64,000 nt of DNA from Gymnogyps californianus. Taxonomy: Eukaryota; Chordata; Aves; Accipitriformes; Cathartidae. The stretch lies in assembly GCF_018139145.2 (NCBI RefSeq), contig NW_026114235.1, forward strand, positions 62,001 to 126,000, in the 5' to 3' direction. Of the stretch, positions 45,238 to 56,047 are shown one piece after another; position 1 is the stretch's first letter; each line of letters begins with the position of its first letter. The position numbers and the translations under genes are program-made. Below the pieces are notes generated by a model. That model did not search any database. It was given only the letters and a program-made list of their open reading frames with translations, and was not told where the DNA came from.

Positions 45238-45802
45238 TGTCCTGGTTTCAGCTAGGACAGAGTTAATTTTCTTCCTAGTAGCTGGTATAGTGCTTTAGTA
45301 GGAAAATAATGTTGATAACACACTGATGTTTTTAGTTGTTGCTAAGTAGTGTTTATACTAAGTCAAGGATTTTTCAGCTTCTCATGCCCAGCCAGCAAGA
45401 AGGCTGGAGGGGCACAAGAAGCTGGGAGGGGACACCGCCAGGACAGCTGACCCAAACTGGCCAAAGAGCTATTCCATACCATATGACCTCATGCCCAGTA
45501 TATAAACTGGGGGAGTTGGCTGGGAGGGGCGGATCGCGGCTTGGGAACTAACTGGGCATCGGTCAACGAGTGGTGAGCAATTGCATTGTGCACCACTTGC
45601 TTTGTATAGTTTAATTCTTTTAGTATTGCTATTGTCATTATTATCATTATCATTGTTTTTCATTCCTTTCTGCCCTATTAAACTGTCTTTGTCTCAACCC
45701 ATGAGGTTTTTTTTCCTGATTCTCTCCCCCATCCCACTGGGTGGGGGGAGTGAGCGAGCGGCTGCGTGGTGCTTAGTTGCTGGCTGGGGTTAAACCATGA
45801 CA
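45238..45802 (+). mobile_element. P3 5' LTR
   Basis: The 565-base LTR runs from TGTCCTGGTTTCAGC to TAAACCATGACA. A TATATAAA box lies at 45499-45506. Compared with the 3' LTR it lacks about 18 bases after GGTATAGTGC (GTGTTTTGGA region). Confidence 0.93.
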
Positions 45803-45810
45803 GTCCTTTT

Positions 45811-45828
45811 TGGCGCCCAACGTGGGGC
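45811..45828 (+). promoter_or_regulatory. P3 primer-binding site, tRNA-Lys(CUU) type
   Basis: TGGCGCCCAACGTGGGGC is an 18-base complement of the 3' end of vertebrate tRNA-Lys(CUU). It lies eight bases after the LTR. Minus-strand DNA synthesis would start here. Confidence 0.9.
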
Positions 45829-45911
45829 ACGATGGGTTGAGATAACGACAAATCCGACTGGAATGTGTTAGAACAAATTTTTTATAAACATACATTATAT
45901 TAGTTCAATAG

Positions 45912-47810
45912 TTGCTGGTCACAATGTTGATGTATTCGCTCTCAAAGTTGGTGCACTTGTTCTTAAAGGTGCAGTATGTAATACCTTACTTGCAGTATAT
46001 GCTCCCTGTTGTGCTGTTTATCACCCGTGGGAACTGGGCCAGAGTTATCATGTTGTTCTACTTTGTAACACTGGCTTATGATATGATAGAATTGCTGGTC
46101 ATGAAACTAATCTGGTATTTGTACTCAGCATTGCCGTCACCTCCGTACTTCGGGAGCCATCTATCAGAAACTATTAATAATTACACCTTGTACCTTTTCT
46201 CATCAGAGAGCCAAGCCACGGGGGAGACACATTTCTTCAGCTTCCCCTTCTCCTCCAGGCAAATTACAGTAGCTCTTGAGAACTTTGAATATCCTTGGGA
46301 TGTTCAAACCAGCATGTTCCTATTGTTATGTCTCCTGAATGTGTTCCAGGTCTTGTTTAAGGTTAAACAACTGTTTAAGAATACCACCCAGAGATCTGCC
46401 CCAAGGCTGGATAGCCATGGGTGGCATGGCATGTGGGAGAATATGGGCAGGTATCTAGAGAACTTCTCACCTCCAATGGTTTGGAACTTCACTCCTGAAC
46501 AACTACAGGACCCTGATAAAGTGATAGAATATTTGAAAGGAAAATGCTGTGGCTATTCCAAAGAGGCACAACTTATCACACTGTGCTGGGCCCTGGCTAG
46601 TATCTACCAAACACTGCTCCATACTGTGCAGCACCCTCAGGGGGAAGGGAGGGAAAACAGACCGACAGATACTGCGGCTACTCCAACCCCTGCAACAGAC
46701 ACAGCGGCTGAACCAGAGAACCAATCTGTGCCAGTATCAGTCGCCCCTATACAGAAGAAGAAATATACAAAAAAATCAGTTTGCTTAGCGAAGGATGAAG
46801 GTGAACCAGGGCCATCACGAGAACAGGAGGAAGAGGCAGAACCAGAAGTAATCACCCGATCCCTATCCCCGAGTGAGCTGCGGGATATGCGAAAAGACTT
46901 CAGCCGTCGTCCAGGCGAGCACATTATCACCTGGCTGCTCCGATGCTGGGACAATGGGGCTAGTAGCCTGGAATTAGAGGGTAGGGAAGCCAAGCAGCTG
47001 GGATCCCTTTCTAGGGAAGGTGGCATTGACAAGGCGATTGGAAAAAAGACACAAGCCCTCAGCCTCTGGAGGCGACTCCTGTCAAGTGTGAAGGAAAGGT
47101 ATCCCTTCAAGGAAGATGTTATATGTCAACCAGGCAAGTGGACTACCATGGAAAGAGGTATTCAGTGCCTGAGGGAATTAGCCATGCTAGGGATGATTTA
47201 TTATGACCCGGACGGTGCACAATTACCCAGAGATCCAGACAAAGATCAGTGCACACGACCCATGTGGTGGAAGTTTGTACGGAGCGCACCATCATCGTAT
47301 GCCAAGCCATTGGCAGTACTAACTTGGAAAGACAAAGAGGCACCGACAGTGGATGAAATGGCTCGCCAACTCCGGCAATATGAAGAAAATCTCTCTTCAT
47401 CCCTACGAGCCTGTGTCTTGGCTGTGGAAAAACTGTCCGAAAAGTTCGAAAAACTGATCGAACTGATCAAAAACTCCTACTCCCCACCTGTACAGACCAA
47501 TATCTCAGCTATTAGGAGTGAGCATTCCTCTGATCAAGAGAGAGAATATAGAAGGCGCACACCACGGGGTACCCTGTGGTTTTACCTGCGTGACCACGGA
47601 GAGGACATGAGGAAGTGGGATAGAAAACCTACCTCGGTCCTAGATGCACGGGTACGTGAATTGAAAGGAAAAACAACCACAAAAGGGGATTCTTCCAGGA
47701 AAGATGCCGCTCCGGTTTCCAGCAAGCAATTCCCCAGACCGAGTAGAAGGGCTTCTGACCCTCTTGAAGGGACCTCTAAGTCATTTTTACAAGAAGTGAG
47801 TAACAAATAA
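45912..47810 (+). pseudogene. gag: P3 gag, 632 codons, with hydrophobic N-terminus
   Basis: The start chosen is the first in-frame ATG, 83 bases after the primer site. Residues about 18-75 contain two hydrophobic stretches (YMLPVVLFITRGNWARVIML and VMKLIWYLYSAL). A third lies near residues 136-150 (MFLLLCLLNVFQVLF). The capsid-like part follows, from about residue 170 (WNFTPEQLQDPDKVIEYL) through an acidic linker (EQEEEAEPE), SPSELRDMRKDFSRRPGEHI and RYPFKEDV. No CCHC zinc knuckle is present in the basic tail. A short Thr/Ala/Pro repeat is at about residues 253-264. It ends at TAA 47808-47810; a second in-frame TAG at 47823-47825 precedes protease. Gag would assemble the particle. A membrane-anchored N-terminus is unusual and is inferred from hydropathy only. 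Confidence 0.82.
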
Positions 47811-47825
47811 TCTGACCAGGATTAG

Positions 47826-50800
47826 AGGGGCCCTGCCTCCAGCCAGGTGGAGGAAAGGGACAACTGGGTTTATTGGACTGTGTGGATTCGATGGCCTGGC
47901 ACATCAGACCCACAGGAGTATAAGGCTCTAGTAGACACCGGTGCACAGTGTACCCTAATGCCATCAAGCTATAAAGTGGCAGAACCTATTTGTATTTCTG
48001 GGGTGACAGGGGGATCCCAACAGCTAACTGTGTTGGAGGCTGAAATAAGCCTAACTGGGAATGAGTGGCAGAAACACCCCATTGTGACTGGCCCAGAGGC
48101 CCCATGCATCCTTGGCATAGATTATCTCAGGAGAGGGTATTTTAAAGACCCAAAGGGGTATCGGTGGGCCTTTGGTATAGCTGCCTTGGAGATGGAGGCA
48201 ATTGAACAGTTGTCCACCTTGCCCGGACTCTCTGAGGACCCTTTGGTTGTGGGGTTGCTGAGGGTCGAAGAACAACAGGTGCCAATCGCTACCACAAGGG
48301 TGCACCGGCGGCAATATCGCACCAACCGAGACTCCCTGATTCCCATCCATACGCTGATTCGTCGACTGGAGAGCCAAGGAGTGATCAGCAGGACTCGCTC
48401 ACCCTTTAACAGCCCCATTTGGCCAGTGCGAAAGTCTAATAGAGTATGGAGACTAACAGTAGACTATCGTGGCCTGAATGAAGTCACACCGCCACTGAGT
48501 GCTGCCGTGCCAGACATGCTAGAACTTCAATATGAACTGGAGTCAAAGGCAGCCAAGTGGTACGCCACAAGTGATATCGCTAATGCATTTTTCTCAATCC
48601 CTTTGGCAGCAGAGTGCCGGCCACAGTTTGCTTTCACTTGGAGGGGCGTCCAGTACACCTGGAATCGACTGCCCCAGGGGTGGAAACACAGCCCCACCAT
48701 TTGCCATGGACTAATCCAGAGTGCACTGGAACAGGGTGAAGCTCCAGAACACCTGCAATACATTGATGACATCATTGTATGGGGCAACACAGCAGAAGAA
48801 GTTTTTGAGAAAGGGGAGAAAATAATCCAAATCCTTCTGAAAGCCGGTTTTGCCATAAAACAGAGTAAGGTGAAGGGACCCGCACAGGAGATTCAATTTT
48901 TAGGAATAAAATGGCAAGATGGACGTCGTCACATCCCAATGGATGTGATCAACAAAATAGCAGCTATGTCTCCACCAACTAGTAAACAGGAAACACAAGC
49001 TTTCTTAGGTGTTGTAGGTTTTTGGAGAATGCATATTCCAAATTAGAGTCTGATTGTAAGCCCTCTCTATCAAGGGACCCGGAAGAAGAATGATTTTAAA
49101 TGGGGCCCTGAGCAACAACAAGCCTTTGAACAGATTAAACGGGAGATAGTTCATGCAGTAGCCCTTGGGCCAGTCCGGGCAGGACCAGATATTAAAAATG
49201 TGCTCTACACCGCAGCCGGGGAGAATGGCCCTACCTGGAGTCTCTGGCAGAAAGCACCTGGGGAGACCCGAGGTTGACCCCTAGGGTTTTGGAGTCGGGG
49301 ATATCGAGGATCTGAGGCCCGCTATACTCCAACTGAAAAGGAGATATTAGCAGCGTATGAAGGAGTTCAAGCTGCTTCAGAAGTGGTTGGTACTGAAACA
49401 CAGCTCCTCTTAGCACCCCGACTGCCGGTGCTGGGCTGGATGTTCAAAGGGAAGGTCCCTTCTACACATCATGCAACTGATGCTACATGGAGTAAGTGGG
49501 TTGCACTGATCACACAACGAAGTCGAATAGGAAACCCCAGTCGCCCAGGAATTCTGGAAGTGATCACAGACTGGCCAGAAGGCAAAGATTTTGGAATATC
49601 GCCAGAGGAGGAGGTGACGCGTGCTGAAGAGGCCCCACTGTATAATAAACTGCCAGAAAAGGAGAGGCAATATGCCCTGTTCACTGATGGGTCCTGTCGC
49701 ATTGTAGGAAAGCATCGGAGGTGGAAGGCGGCTGTATGGAGTCCTGTACGACAAGTTGCAGAAACTGCAGAAGGAGAAGGTGAATCGAGTCAGTTTGCAG
49801 AGGTGAAAGCCATCCAGCTGGCTTTAGACATTGCTGAACGAGAAAAATGGCCAATACTTTATCTCTATACTGACTCATGGATGGTGGCAAATGCTCTGTG
49901 GGGGTGGTTGCAGCAATGGAAGCGGAGTAACTGGCAACGCAGAGGCAAACCCATCTGGGCTGCCGCATTGTGGCAAGATATTGCTGCCCGGCTAGAGAAC
50001 TTGGTTGTGAAAGTACGTCACGTAGATGCTCATGTACCCAAGAGCTGGGCCACTGAAGAACATCAAAACAACCAACAGGTAGACAAGGCTGCTAGGATTG
50101 AAGTGGCTCAGGTAGATCTGGATTGGCAATGCAAGGGTGAATTATTTCTGGCTTGGTGGGCCCATGACACCTCAGGCCATCAGGGAATAGATGCAACATA
50201 TAGATGGGCTCGCGATCGAGGGGTGGACCTGACCATGGACACTATCGCACAGGTCATCCATGAATGTGAAACATGCGCTGCAATTAAGCAAGCCAAGCGG
50301 TTAAAGCCTCTTTGGTATGGGGGACGATGGCTGAAACAGAAATATGGGGAGGCCTGGCAGATTGACTATATCACACTCCCACAAACCTGCCAAGGCAAGC
50401 GCCATGTGCTTATAATGGTGGAAGCAACCACCGGATGGCTGGAAACATATCCCGTGCCCCATGCCACCACCCGGAACACTATCCTGGGCCTTGAAAAGCA
50501 AATCTTATGGTGACATGGAACCCCAGAAAGAATTGAGTCAGACAACGGGACTCATTTCCGGAACAATCGCATAGACACCTGGGCCAAAGAGCACGGCATT
50601 GAGTGGGTGTATCACATCCCCTATCATGCACCAGCCTCCGGGAAAATCGAGCGATATAATGGGTTGTTAAAGACTACATTGAGAGCAATGGGTGGTGGGG
50701 CCTTCAAACATTGGGATACACATCTAGCAAAGGCCACCTGGTTAGTCAACACTAGAGGATCTGCCAATCAGGCTGGCGCTGCCCAATCAGAACTTTTACG

Positions 50801-51011
50801 TACTGTAGAAGGGGATAAAGTCCCTGTAGTGCACATAAAAAATATGCTAGGGAAGACAGTCTGGGTTACTCCTGCCTCAGGCAAAGGCAAACCCATTCGT
50901 GGGATTGCTTTTGCTCAAGGGCCTGGGTGCCCTTGGTGGGTGATGCGGAAGGATGGGGAAGTCCGATGTGTGCCTCAAGGGGATTTGATTTTAGGTGAGA
51001 ATAGCCAGTGA
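47826..51011 (+). pseudogene. pol: P3 pro-pol: protease, RT, RNase H, integrase, with stops
   Basis: All parts share the gag frame. Protease has the active-site triplet in ALVDTGAQCTLMPSS (about 47925-47968). RT has LTVDYRGLNEV, LPQGWKHSP and the catalytic YIDD at 48759-48770. RNase H has LFTDGSC near 49680. Integrase has HDTSGHQG...HECETCAAIK zinc residues and the catalytic triad Asp 50364-50366, Asp 50541-50543 and Glu 50649-50651, with 35 residues between the last two. Breaks are stop codons at 49044-49046 (TAG), 49275-49277 (TGA, shared with P2) and 50511-50513 (TGA). The frame ends naturally at 51011. No dUTPase or env domain follows. Confidence 0.9.
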
Positions 51012-51535
51012 ATTAAATTGTATTATGTTAATTGCTATATAACCCTGCCACTGTATGTCATCATTACTATAGTTGTTATATGCTATATCAACAGTATTAC
51101 AGTAAGAATTATCTAGATTAATGAAGAATGAACTTTGATAAAACCAAGTGAAGTGCAGTAGTGATGGAACCAGGACTGACTGCAGCATGCAACAATCCAA
51201 CACTACACACCATCCTCCTGCTGCGCCCAATGTCACCCACCCGCTGCACTGCACCAAAGCCTGATCCTGCTCTGCTGACTGAGCGGACTTTGTACCATCC
51301 CTCCTGCCTAGACAGACTGTTATGATAGATGGAGTCCAAAGTCAAGGACTGAATGAACTCAACGAACATTTTAAATGGACATTGTAAAGGCTTATAGATT
51401 AAGGGAATGATATCTGTGTGTATATGTATCAAAAGACAGGAAAAGTGGTGGTGATTAATTGAAAATGCATTGGAAATTGTGGGACCTGGACATGATGTAG
51501 ATGGTATAGAATAAGGGGTGGATACTGTCCTGGTT
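51012..51535 (+). other. P3 3' non-coding region with polypurine tract
   Basis: No open frame is seen after integrase. The same non-coding region is present in P2 (19856-20360) and in part in P1. It ends in ATAAGGGGTGGATAC immediately before the 3' LTR, a short polypurine tract for plus-strand priming. Confidence 0.8.
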
Positions 51536-52109
51536 TCAGCTAGGACAGAGTTAATTTTCTTCCTAGTAGCTGGTACAGTGCAGTGTTTTGGATTTAGTAG
51601 GAAAATAATATTGATAACACACTGATGTTTTTAGTTGTTGCTAAGTAGTGTTTATACTAAGTCAAGGATTTTTCAGCTTCTCATGCCCAGCCAGCAAGAA
51701 GGCTGGAGGGGCACAAGAAGCTGTGAGGGGACACCGCCAGGACAGCTGACCCAAACTGGCCAAAGAGCTATTCCATACCATATGACATCATGCCCAGTAT
51801 ATAAAGTGGGGGGGAGCTGGCTGGGAGGGGCCGATCGCGGCTCGGGAACTAACTGGGCATCGGTCAACGAGTGGTGAGCAATTGCATTGTGCACCACTTG
51901 CTTTGTATAGTCTAATTCTTTTAGTATTACTATTGTCATATTATTATTATCATTATCATTGTTTTTCATTCCTTTCTGTCCTATTAAACTGTCTTTATCT
52001 CAACTCACGAGGTTTTTTTCCTGATTCTCTCCCCCATCCCACTGGGTGGGGGGGGAGTGAGCGAGCGGCTGCATGGTGCTTAGTTGCCAGCTGGGGTTAA
52101 ACCACAACA
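51536..52109 (+). mobile_element. P3 3' LTR
   Basis: The 574-base LTR runs from TGTCCTGGTTTCAGC to AACCACAACA. It retains the segment missing from the 5' LTR. Confidence 0.92.
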
Positions 52110-52440
52110 ATGTAGTACATGGATACACAGTGAACATTCAATCATTCCTAAAGTAAAATTTCAGTTTAATACCAGTAAATGCTAATTCATTCATATTAAG
52201 TACTTATTAATGAACATATGCTTATATGTTTATGATAAGTTAAACATTGTCTTTACACAGCACCTTTAGGAAATCATTATAAATTTAAAAAGAAAATTAA
52301 GTGCAAATAGAGCATTCAGTATCTCCAGGATCTAAACCACATTTTACACTTTAATTATTAATGTCTTAAACTTTTAATTAAGTTAAATTTTATTAATTAA
52401 ATTATATTAAGATTTAATTAAATTTTAATTCTTAAAGGAT
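52110..52440. other. AT-rich DNA, nothing recognised
   Basis: Short host sequence between P3 and LTR J. It has a TTAATTAAA-rich stretch at about 52355-52435. Confidence 0.5.
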
Positions 52441-53069
52441 TATGGTGAGTAGACCTTGGGTGGTCACCAGGTGCCCACCAAGCTGCCTTATCACTCCCCC
52501 TCCTCAACAGGACAGGGGGAGAAAATACGCTGAAAAGTTCATGGTTCGACATAAGGACAGGGAGATCACTTACCAATTACCATCCAGTGCGAGCTCTCCA
52601 CGGGCTGCAGCTTCCTTCAGGGCACATCCACCTGCTCTGGTGTGGGGTCCTCCACAGGCTGCAGGGCGGATATCTGCTCCACCATTAACCTCCATGGGCT
52701 GCAGGGGGACAACTTCCATCACCATGGTCTTCACCATGGGCTGCAGGGGAATCTCTGCTCCGGCGCCTGGAGCACCTCCTCCCCCTCCTTCTTCCCTGAC
52801 CTTGGTGTCTGCAGAGTTGTTTCTCTCACATATTCTCACTCCTCTCTCCCAGCTGCTGTTGTGCAGCAGGTTTTACCCCTTTCTTAAATATGTTATCACA
52901 GAGGCGCTACCACTGTCACTGATCGGCTCAGCTTTGGCCAGTGGGAGGTCCATCTTAGAGCCGGCTGGCATTGACTTTATTGGACGCAGGGGAAGCTTCT
53001 GGCATCTCACAGAAGCCACCCATGTAGCCCCCTACAGCTACCAAAACCTTGCTATGTAAACCCAATACA
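52441..53069 (-). mobile_element. LTR J, family K
   Basis: The minus-strand LTR is about 629 bases, from TGTATTGGGTTTACATAGCA to GGTCTACTCACCATA. The 3' end is mutated from the usual CCCACCACA. Flanking 5-mers AGGAT and GGGAC agree at three positions. It contains about four minisatellite units. The 205-codon open frame at 52442-53059 runs antisense to it and is not a gene. Confidence 0.8.
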
Positions 53070-53163
53070 GGGACAGATTAGCATAGTTTAACAAAGAATG
53101 CCTGATTAACCGTGTCAACCCAAAGAAGGCTCTGATGACTTGTTAGAAGCATTAGGTGACAGG

Positions 53164-54106
53164 GTGTGGTGGATTAACCTTGGCTAATGGCCAAACGCCC
53201 ATCCAGCTACTCACTCCTCAACTGGACAGGGAGAGAAAATAAGATGAAAAAGCTTGTGGGTCAATCTGTGTGGCATTTTTTGCCCTTTCTTAAATATGTT
53301 TTCACAGAGGCGCCACCAGCTTCGCTGTTTGGCTCAGCTTTGACCTGCAGTGGGACTGTTGCTGAGCTGGCTGCAACCAGCTTTGTCCGGCAAAAGGCAG
53401 CCCCTGACCTCTTCTCATAGAGGCCACCACTGCAGCCTCCCCTGCTACCAAAACCTTGCCATATATACTCAATAAATTCTATCCCTCCCTTCTGTGAAAA
53501 CATATTTAAGAAAGGGCAAAAAGTGCCACACAGGTGGAGGGAGGAGGGGAAAAAACGCATGAGAAGCAGCAGTGTGAACACCAAGGTCAGGGAAGAAGGA
53601 GAGGAAGGAGGTGCTCCATAGCACCAGAGAAGGTATTCCCCTGCAGACCATGGAAGAGACCACACCGGAACAGGTATTAACAGTGCAGCCCATGGAGGAC
53701 CCCATGCCAGAGCAGTTGGATATTTCCTGAAGGAACTGCAGCCTGTGGAGAACCCATGCTGGAGTGAATTTTTTTCCTGAAGGACTGTGGCACGTGGAAG
53801 GACTCATGCTGGAGCAGGGGAAAAGCATGAGAGGGAAGGAGCATCAGAGAGGAACTATTATGTACTGACCGTGACCCCCCCCACCCCTCTGCGCCACTTG
53901 GAGGGGAGCATGTGGAGGAGTCAGGAGTGAAGTTGAGCCTGGGAAAAAGGGTGGGGGGAAGGTGTTGTTTTAATTTTTTTTCTTTGTTTCTCGCTACCCA
54001 AAATTATTTAATTGGCAATAAAATAAATTATTTTTCCCTAAGTCGAGTCTGTTTTGCCTGTGACAGTAAGCTATCTCCCTGTCTTTATCTCGACCCATGA
54101 GCTTAA
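53164..54106. mobile_element. Inverted pair of family K LTR fragments
   Basis: 53164-53473 is a minus-strand LTR lacking its middle. From about 53497 a plus-strand LTR fragment runs to 54106. 53255-53327 and 53497-53540 are reverse complements (CTGTGTGGCATTTTTTGCCC against its complement). The plus part ends CGACCCATGAGCTTAAG, losing the last 100 or so bases, and abuts CR1 directly. The arrangement resembles the fold-back at 34056-34397. Confidence 0.7.
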
Positions 54107-56047
54107 GGAAATGCACAGACAGTGGAACCAGGGACACGCATCCTGGGAAGAATATAGGGATACTGCCCGGGTGTGTAGGAATGGGATCAGGAAAGCTAAG
54201 GCACAGTTGGAGCTAAATTTGGCAAGGAATGTGAAGAATAAGAAGAAAGGCTTCTACAGGTACGTTGGCCAGAAAAGGAAGACTAAAGAAAATGTACCCT
54301 GTCTGGTAAATAAGACAGGAGAACTAGTAACTACTGACATGGAGAAGGCTAAGGTACTCAAGAATTTTTTTGCCTCCGTTTTCAGTGGTAATCTCTCTTC
54401 CCACATCTCTTAAGCCCCTGGACCTCAAGGCAGGGACTGGGGGAACAAAGTACCTCCCATCATAGAATAAGATCAGGTTCAAGACCATCTAAGGAACCTG
54501 AACATACATAAGTCCATGGGACCCGATGAGATACATCCCAGGGTCCTGAGGGAATTGGCTGATGTTGTCGCTAAGCCACTCTCCATCATATTTGAAAAGT
54601 CATGGCAGACAGGTGAAGTCCCCGGTGACTGGAAAAAGGGGAATATCATTCCCATTTTTAAAAAGGGTAAAAAGGAGGACCCTGGGAACAACTGACCAGT
54701 CAGCCTCACCTTTGTGCCTGGGAAGATCATGGAACAGATACTCCTGGAAGCTATGTCGAAATGTATGGAAGACAGGGAGGTGATTTGAGACAGCCAACAT
54801 GGCTTCACCAAGGGCAAATCGTGCCTGACTAATCTGGTGGCTTTCTACGATGGAGTGCCTGCATCAGTGGACAAGGGAAGAGCTATGGATGTCATCTACT
54901 TGGACTTCTGTAAGGCCTTTGATATAGTCCCCCACAACATTCTTGCCGCTAAATTGGAGAGATATATGGGTTTGAAGGATGGACTGTTAGAATTGGCTGG
55001 ATGGCCGAGGTCAAAGAGTTACAGTCAACAGCTCAATGTCCAAGTGGAAACCAGTAATGAGTGGTGTCCCTCGAGGGTCCGTACTGGGACCAATACTGTT
55101 CAATATCTTCATCTATGACATAGATAGTAGGATTGAATGCACCCTCAGCAAGTTTGCAGATCACAATAAAGTCATGTAGCTGATTGGCTAGAGGGAAGGG
55201 ATGCCATCCAGAGGGACCTTGACAGGCTTGAGGAGTGGGCCCATGCAAACCTCATGAAGTTCAACAAGGCCAAATGCAAGGTCCAACACCTGCGTCAGGG
55301 CAATCCCCAATATCAGTACAGACGAGGATGAATGGATTGAGAGCAGCCCTGCGGAGAAGGACTTGGGGATACTGGTGGATGAAAAATTGGACATGAGCTG
55401 CCAATGTGTGCTTGCAGCCCAGAAAGCCAACCATATCCTGGGCTGCATAAAAAGAAGCATGGCCAGCAGGTTGAGGGAGGTGATTCTCCCCCTCTACTCC
55501 ACTCTCATGAGACCCTACCTGGAGTACTGCGTCCAGCTCTGGGGTCCCCAGTACAAGAAAGACATGGACCCGTTAGAGCAGGTCCAGAGGAGGGCCACGA
55601 AAATGATCAGAGGACTGGAACACCTCCCCTATGAAGAAAGGCTGAGAGAGTTGGGGTTGTTCAGCCTGGAGAAGAGAAGGCTCCAGGGAGACTTTATTGT
55701 GGCCTTTCAATGCTTAAAGGGGGCTTAAAAGAAAGACGGAGAGAGACTTTTTACCAGGGCCTGCAATGATAGGACAAGGGGCAATGGTTTTAAACTGAAA
55801 GAGGTTAGATATAGATTGGATATAAGGAAGAAATTTTTTTACAATGAGGATAGTGAGACACTGGAACAGGCTGCCCAGAGAAGTTATGGATGCCCCATCC
55901 CTGGAAGTGTTCAAGGTCAGGTTGGAAAGGGCTTTGAGCAACCTGATCTAGTGAAAGATGTCCCTGCCCACAGCAGGGAGGTTGGATCAGATGATCTTTA
56001 AAGTTCCCTTCCAACCCAAACCATTCTCTGAATCTATTATTCTATGA
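54107..56047 (+). pseudogene. CR1 ORF2 RT region and 3' end, 5'-truncated
   Basis: Homology starts at KAQLELNLARNVKNKKKGFY and related codons in 54054-54413. It continues with RT motifs in broken frames (KAFDIVPHN; a [13 protein letters not shown] block near 55070; ADHNK where FADDTK is expected). Then comes the C-terminal region at 55363-55728 ([34 protein letters not shown]). The 3' non-coding end includes GATGATCTTTAAAGTTCCCT and ends TATTATTCTATGAATTA, typical of CR1. Confidence 0.9.

Larger units (their letters stand above)
45238..52109 (+). mobile_element. Provirus P3, family A, most complete copy
   Basis: The provirus spans 6.87 kb: 5' LTR 45238-45802, primer site 45811-45828, gag 45912-47810, pro-pol 47847-51011, non-coding 51012-51535 and 3' LTR 51536-52109. 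Gag, protease and pol lie in one reading frame, broken only by stop codons. Env is absent. The two LTRs differ by an 18-base deletion and roughly 15-20 substitutions by eye, about 3 percent. The flanking 5-mers GAGAT (45233-45237) and ATGTA (52110-52114) do not match. The pol type and lack of env suggest a class III (ERVL-like) element. Confidence 0.92.

Noticed and set aside
51012..51535. Possible env gene after integrase in P3
   Set aside because: No long frame, signal peptide or transmembrane motif; P2 shows the same short non-coding region.
52442..53059. 205-codon open frame
   Set aside because: It is wholly inside LTR J, antisense to it, and shared with the LTR at 30724-31798.
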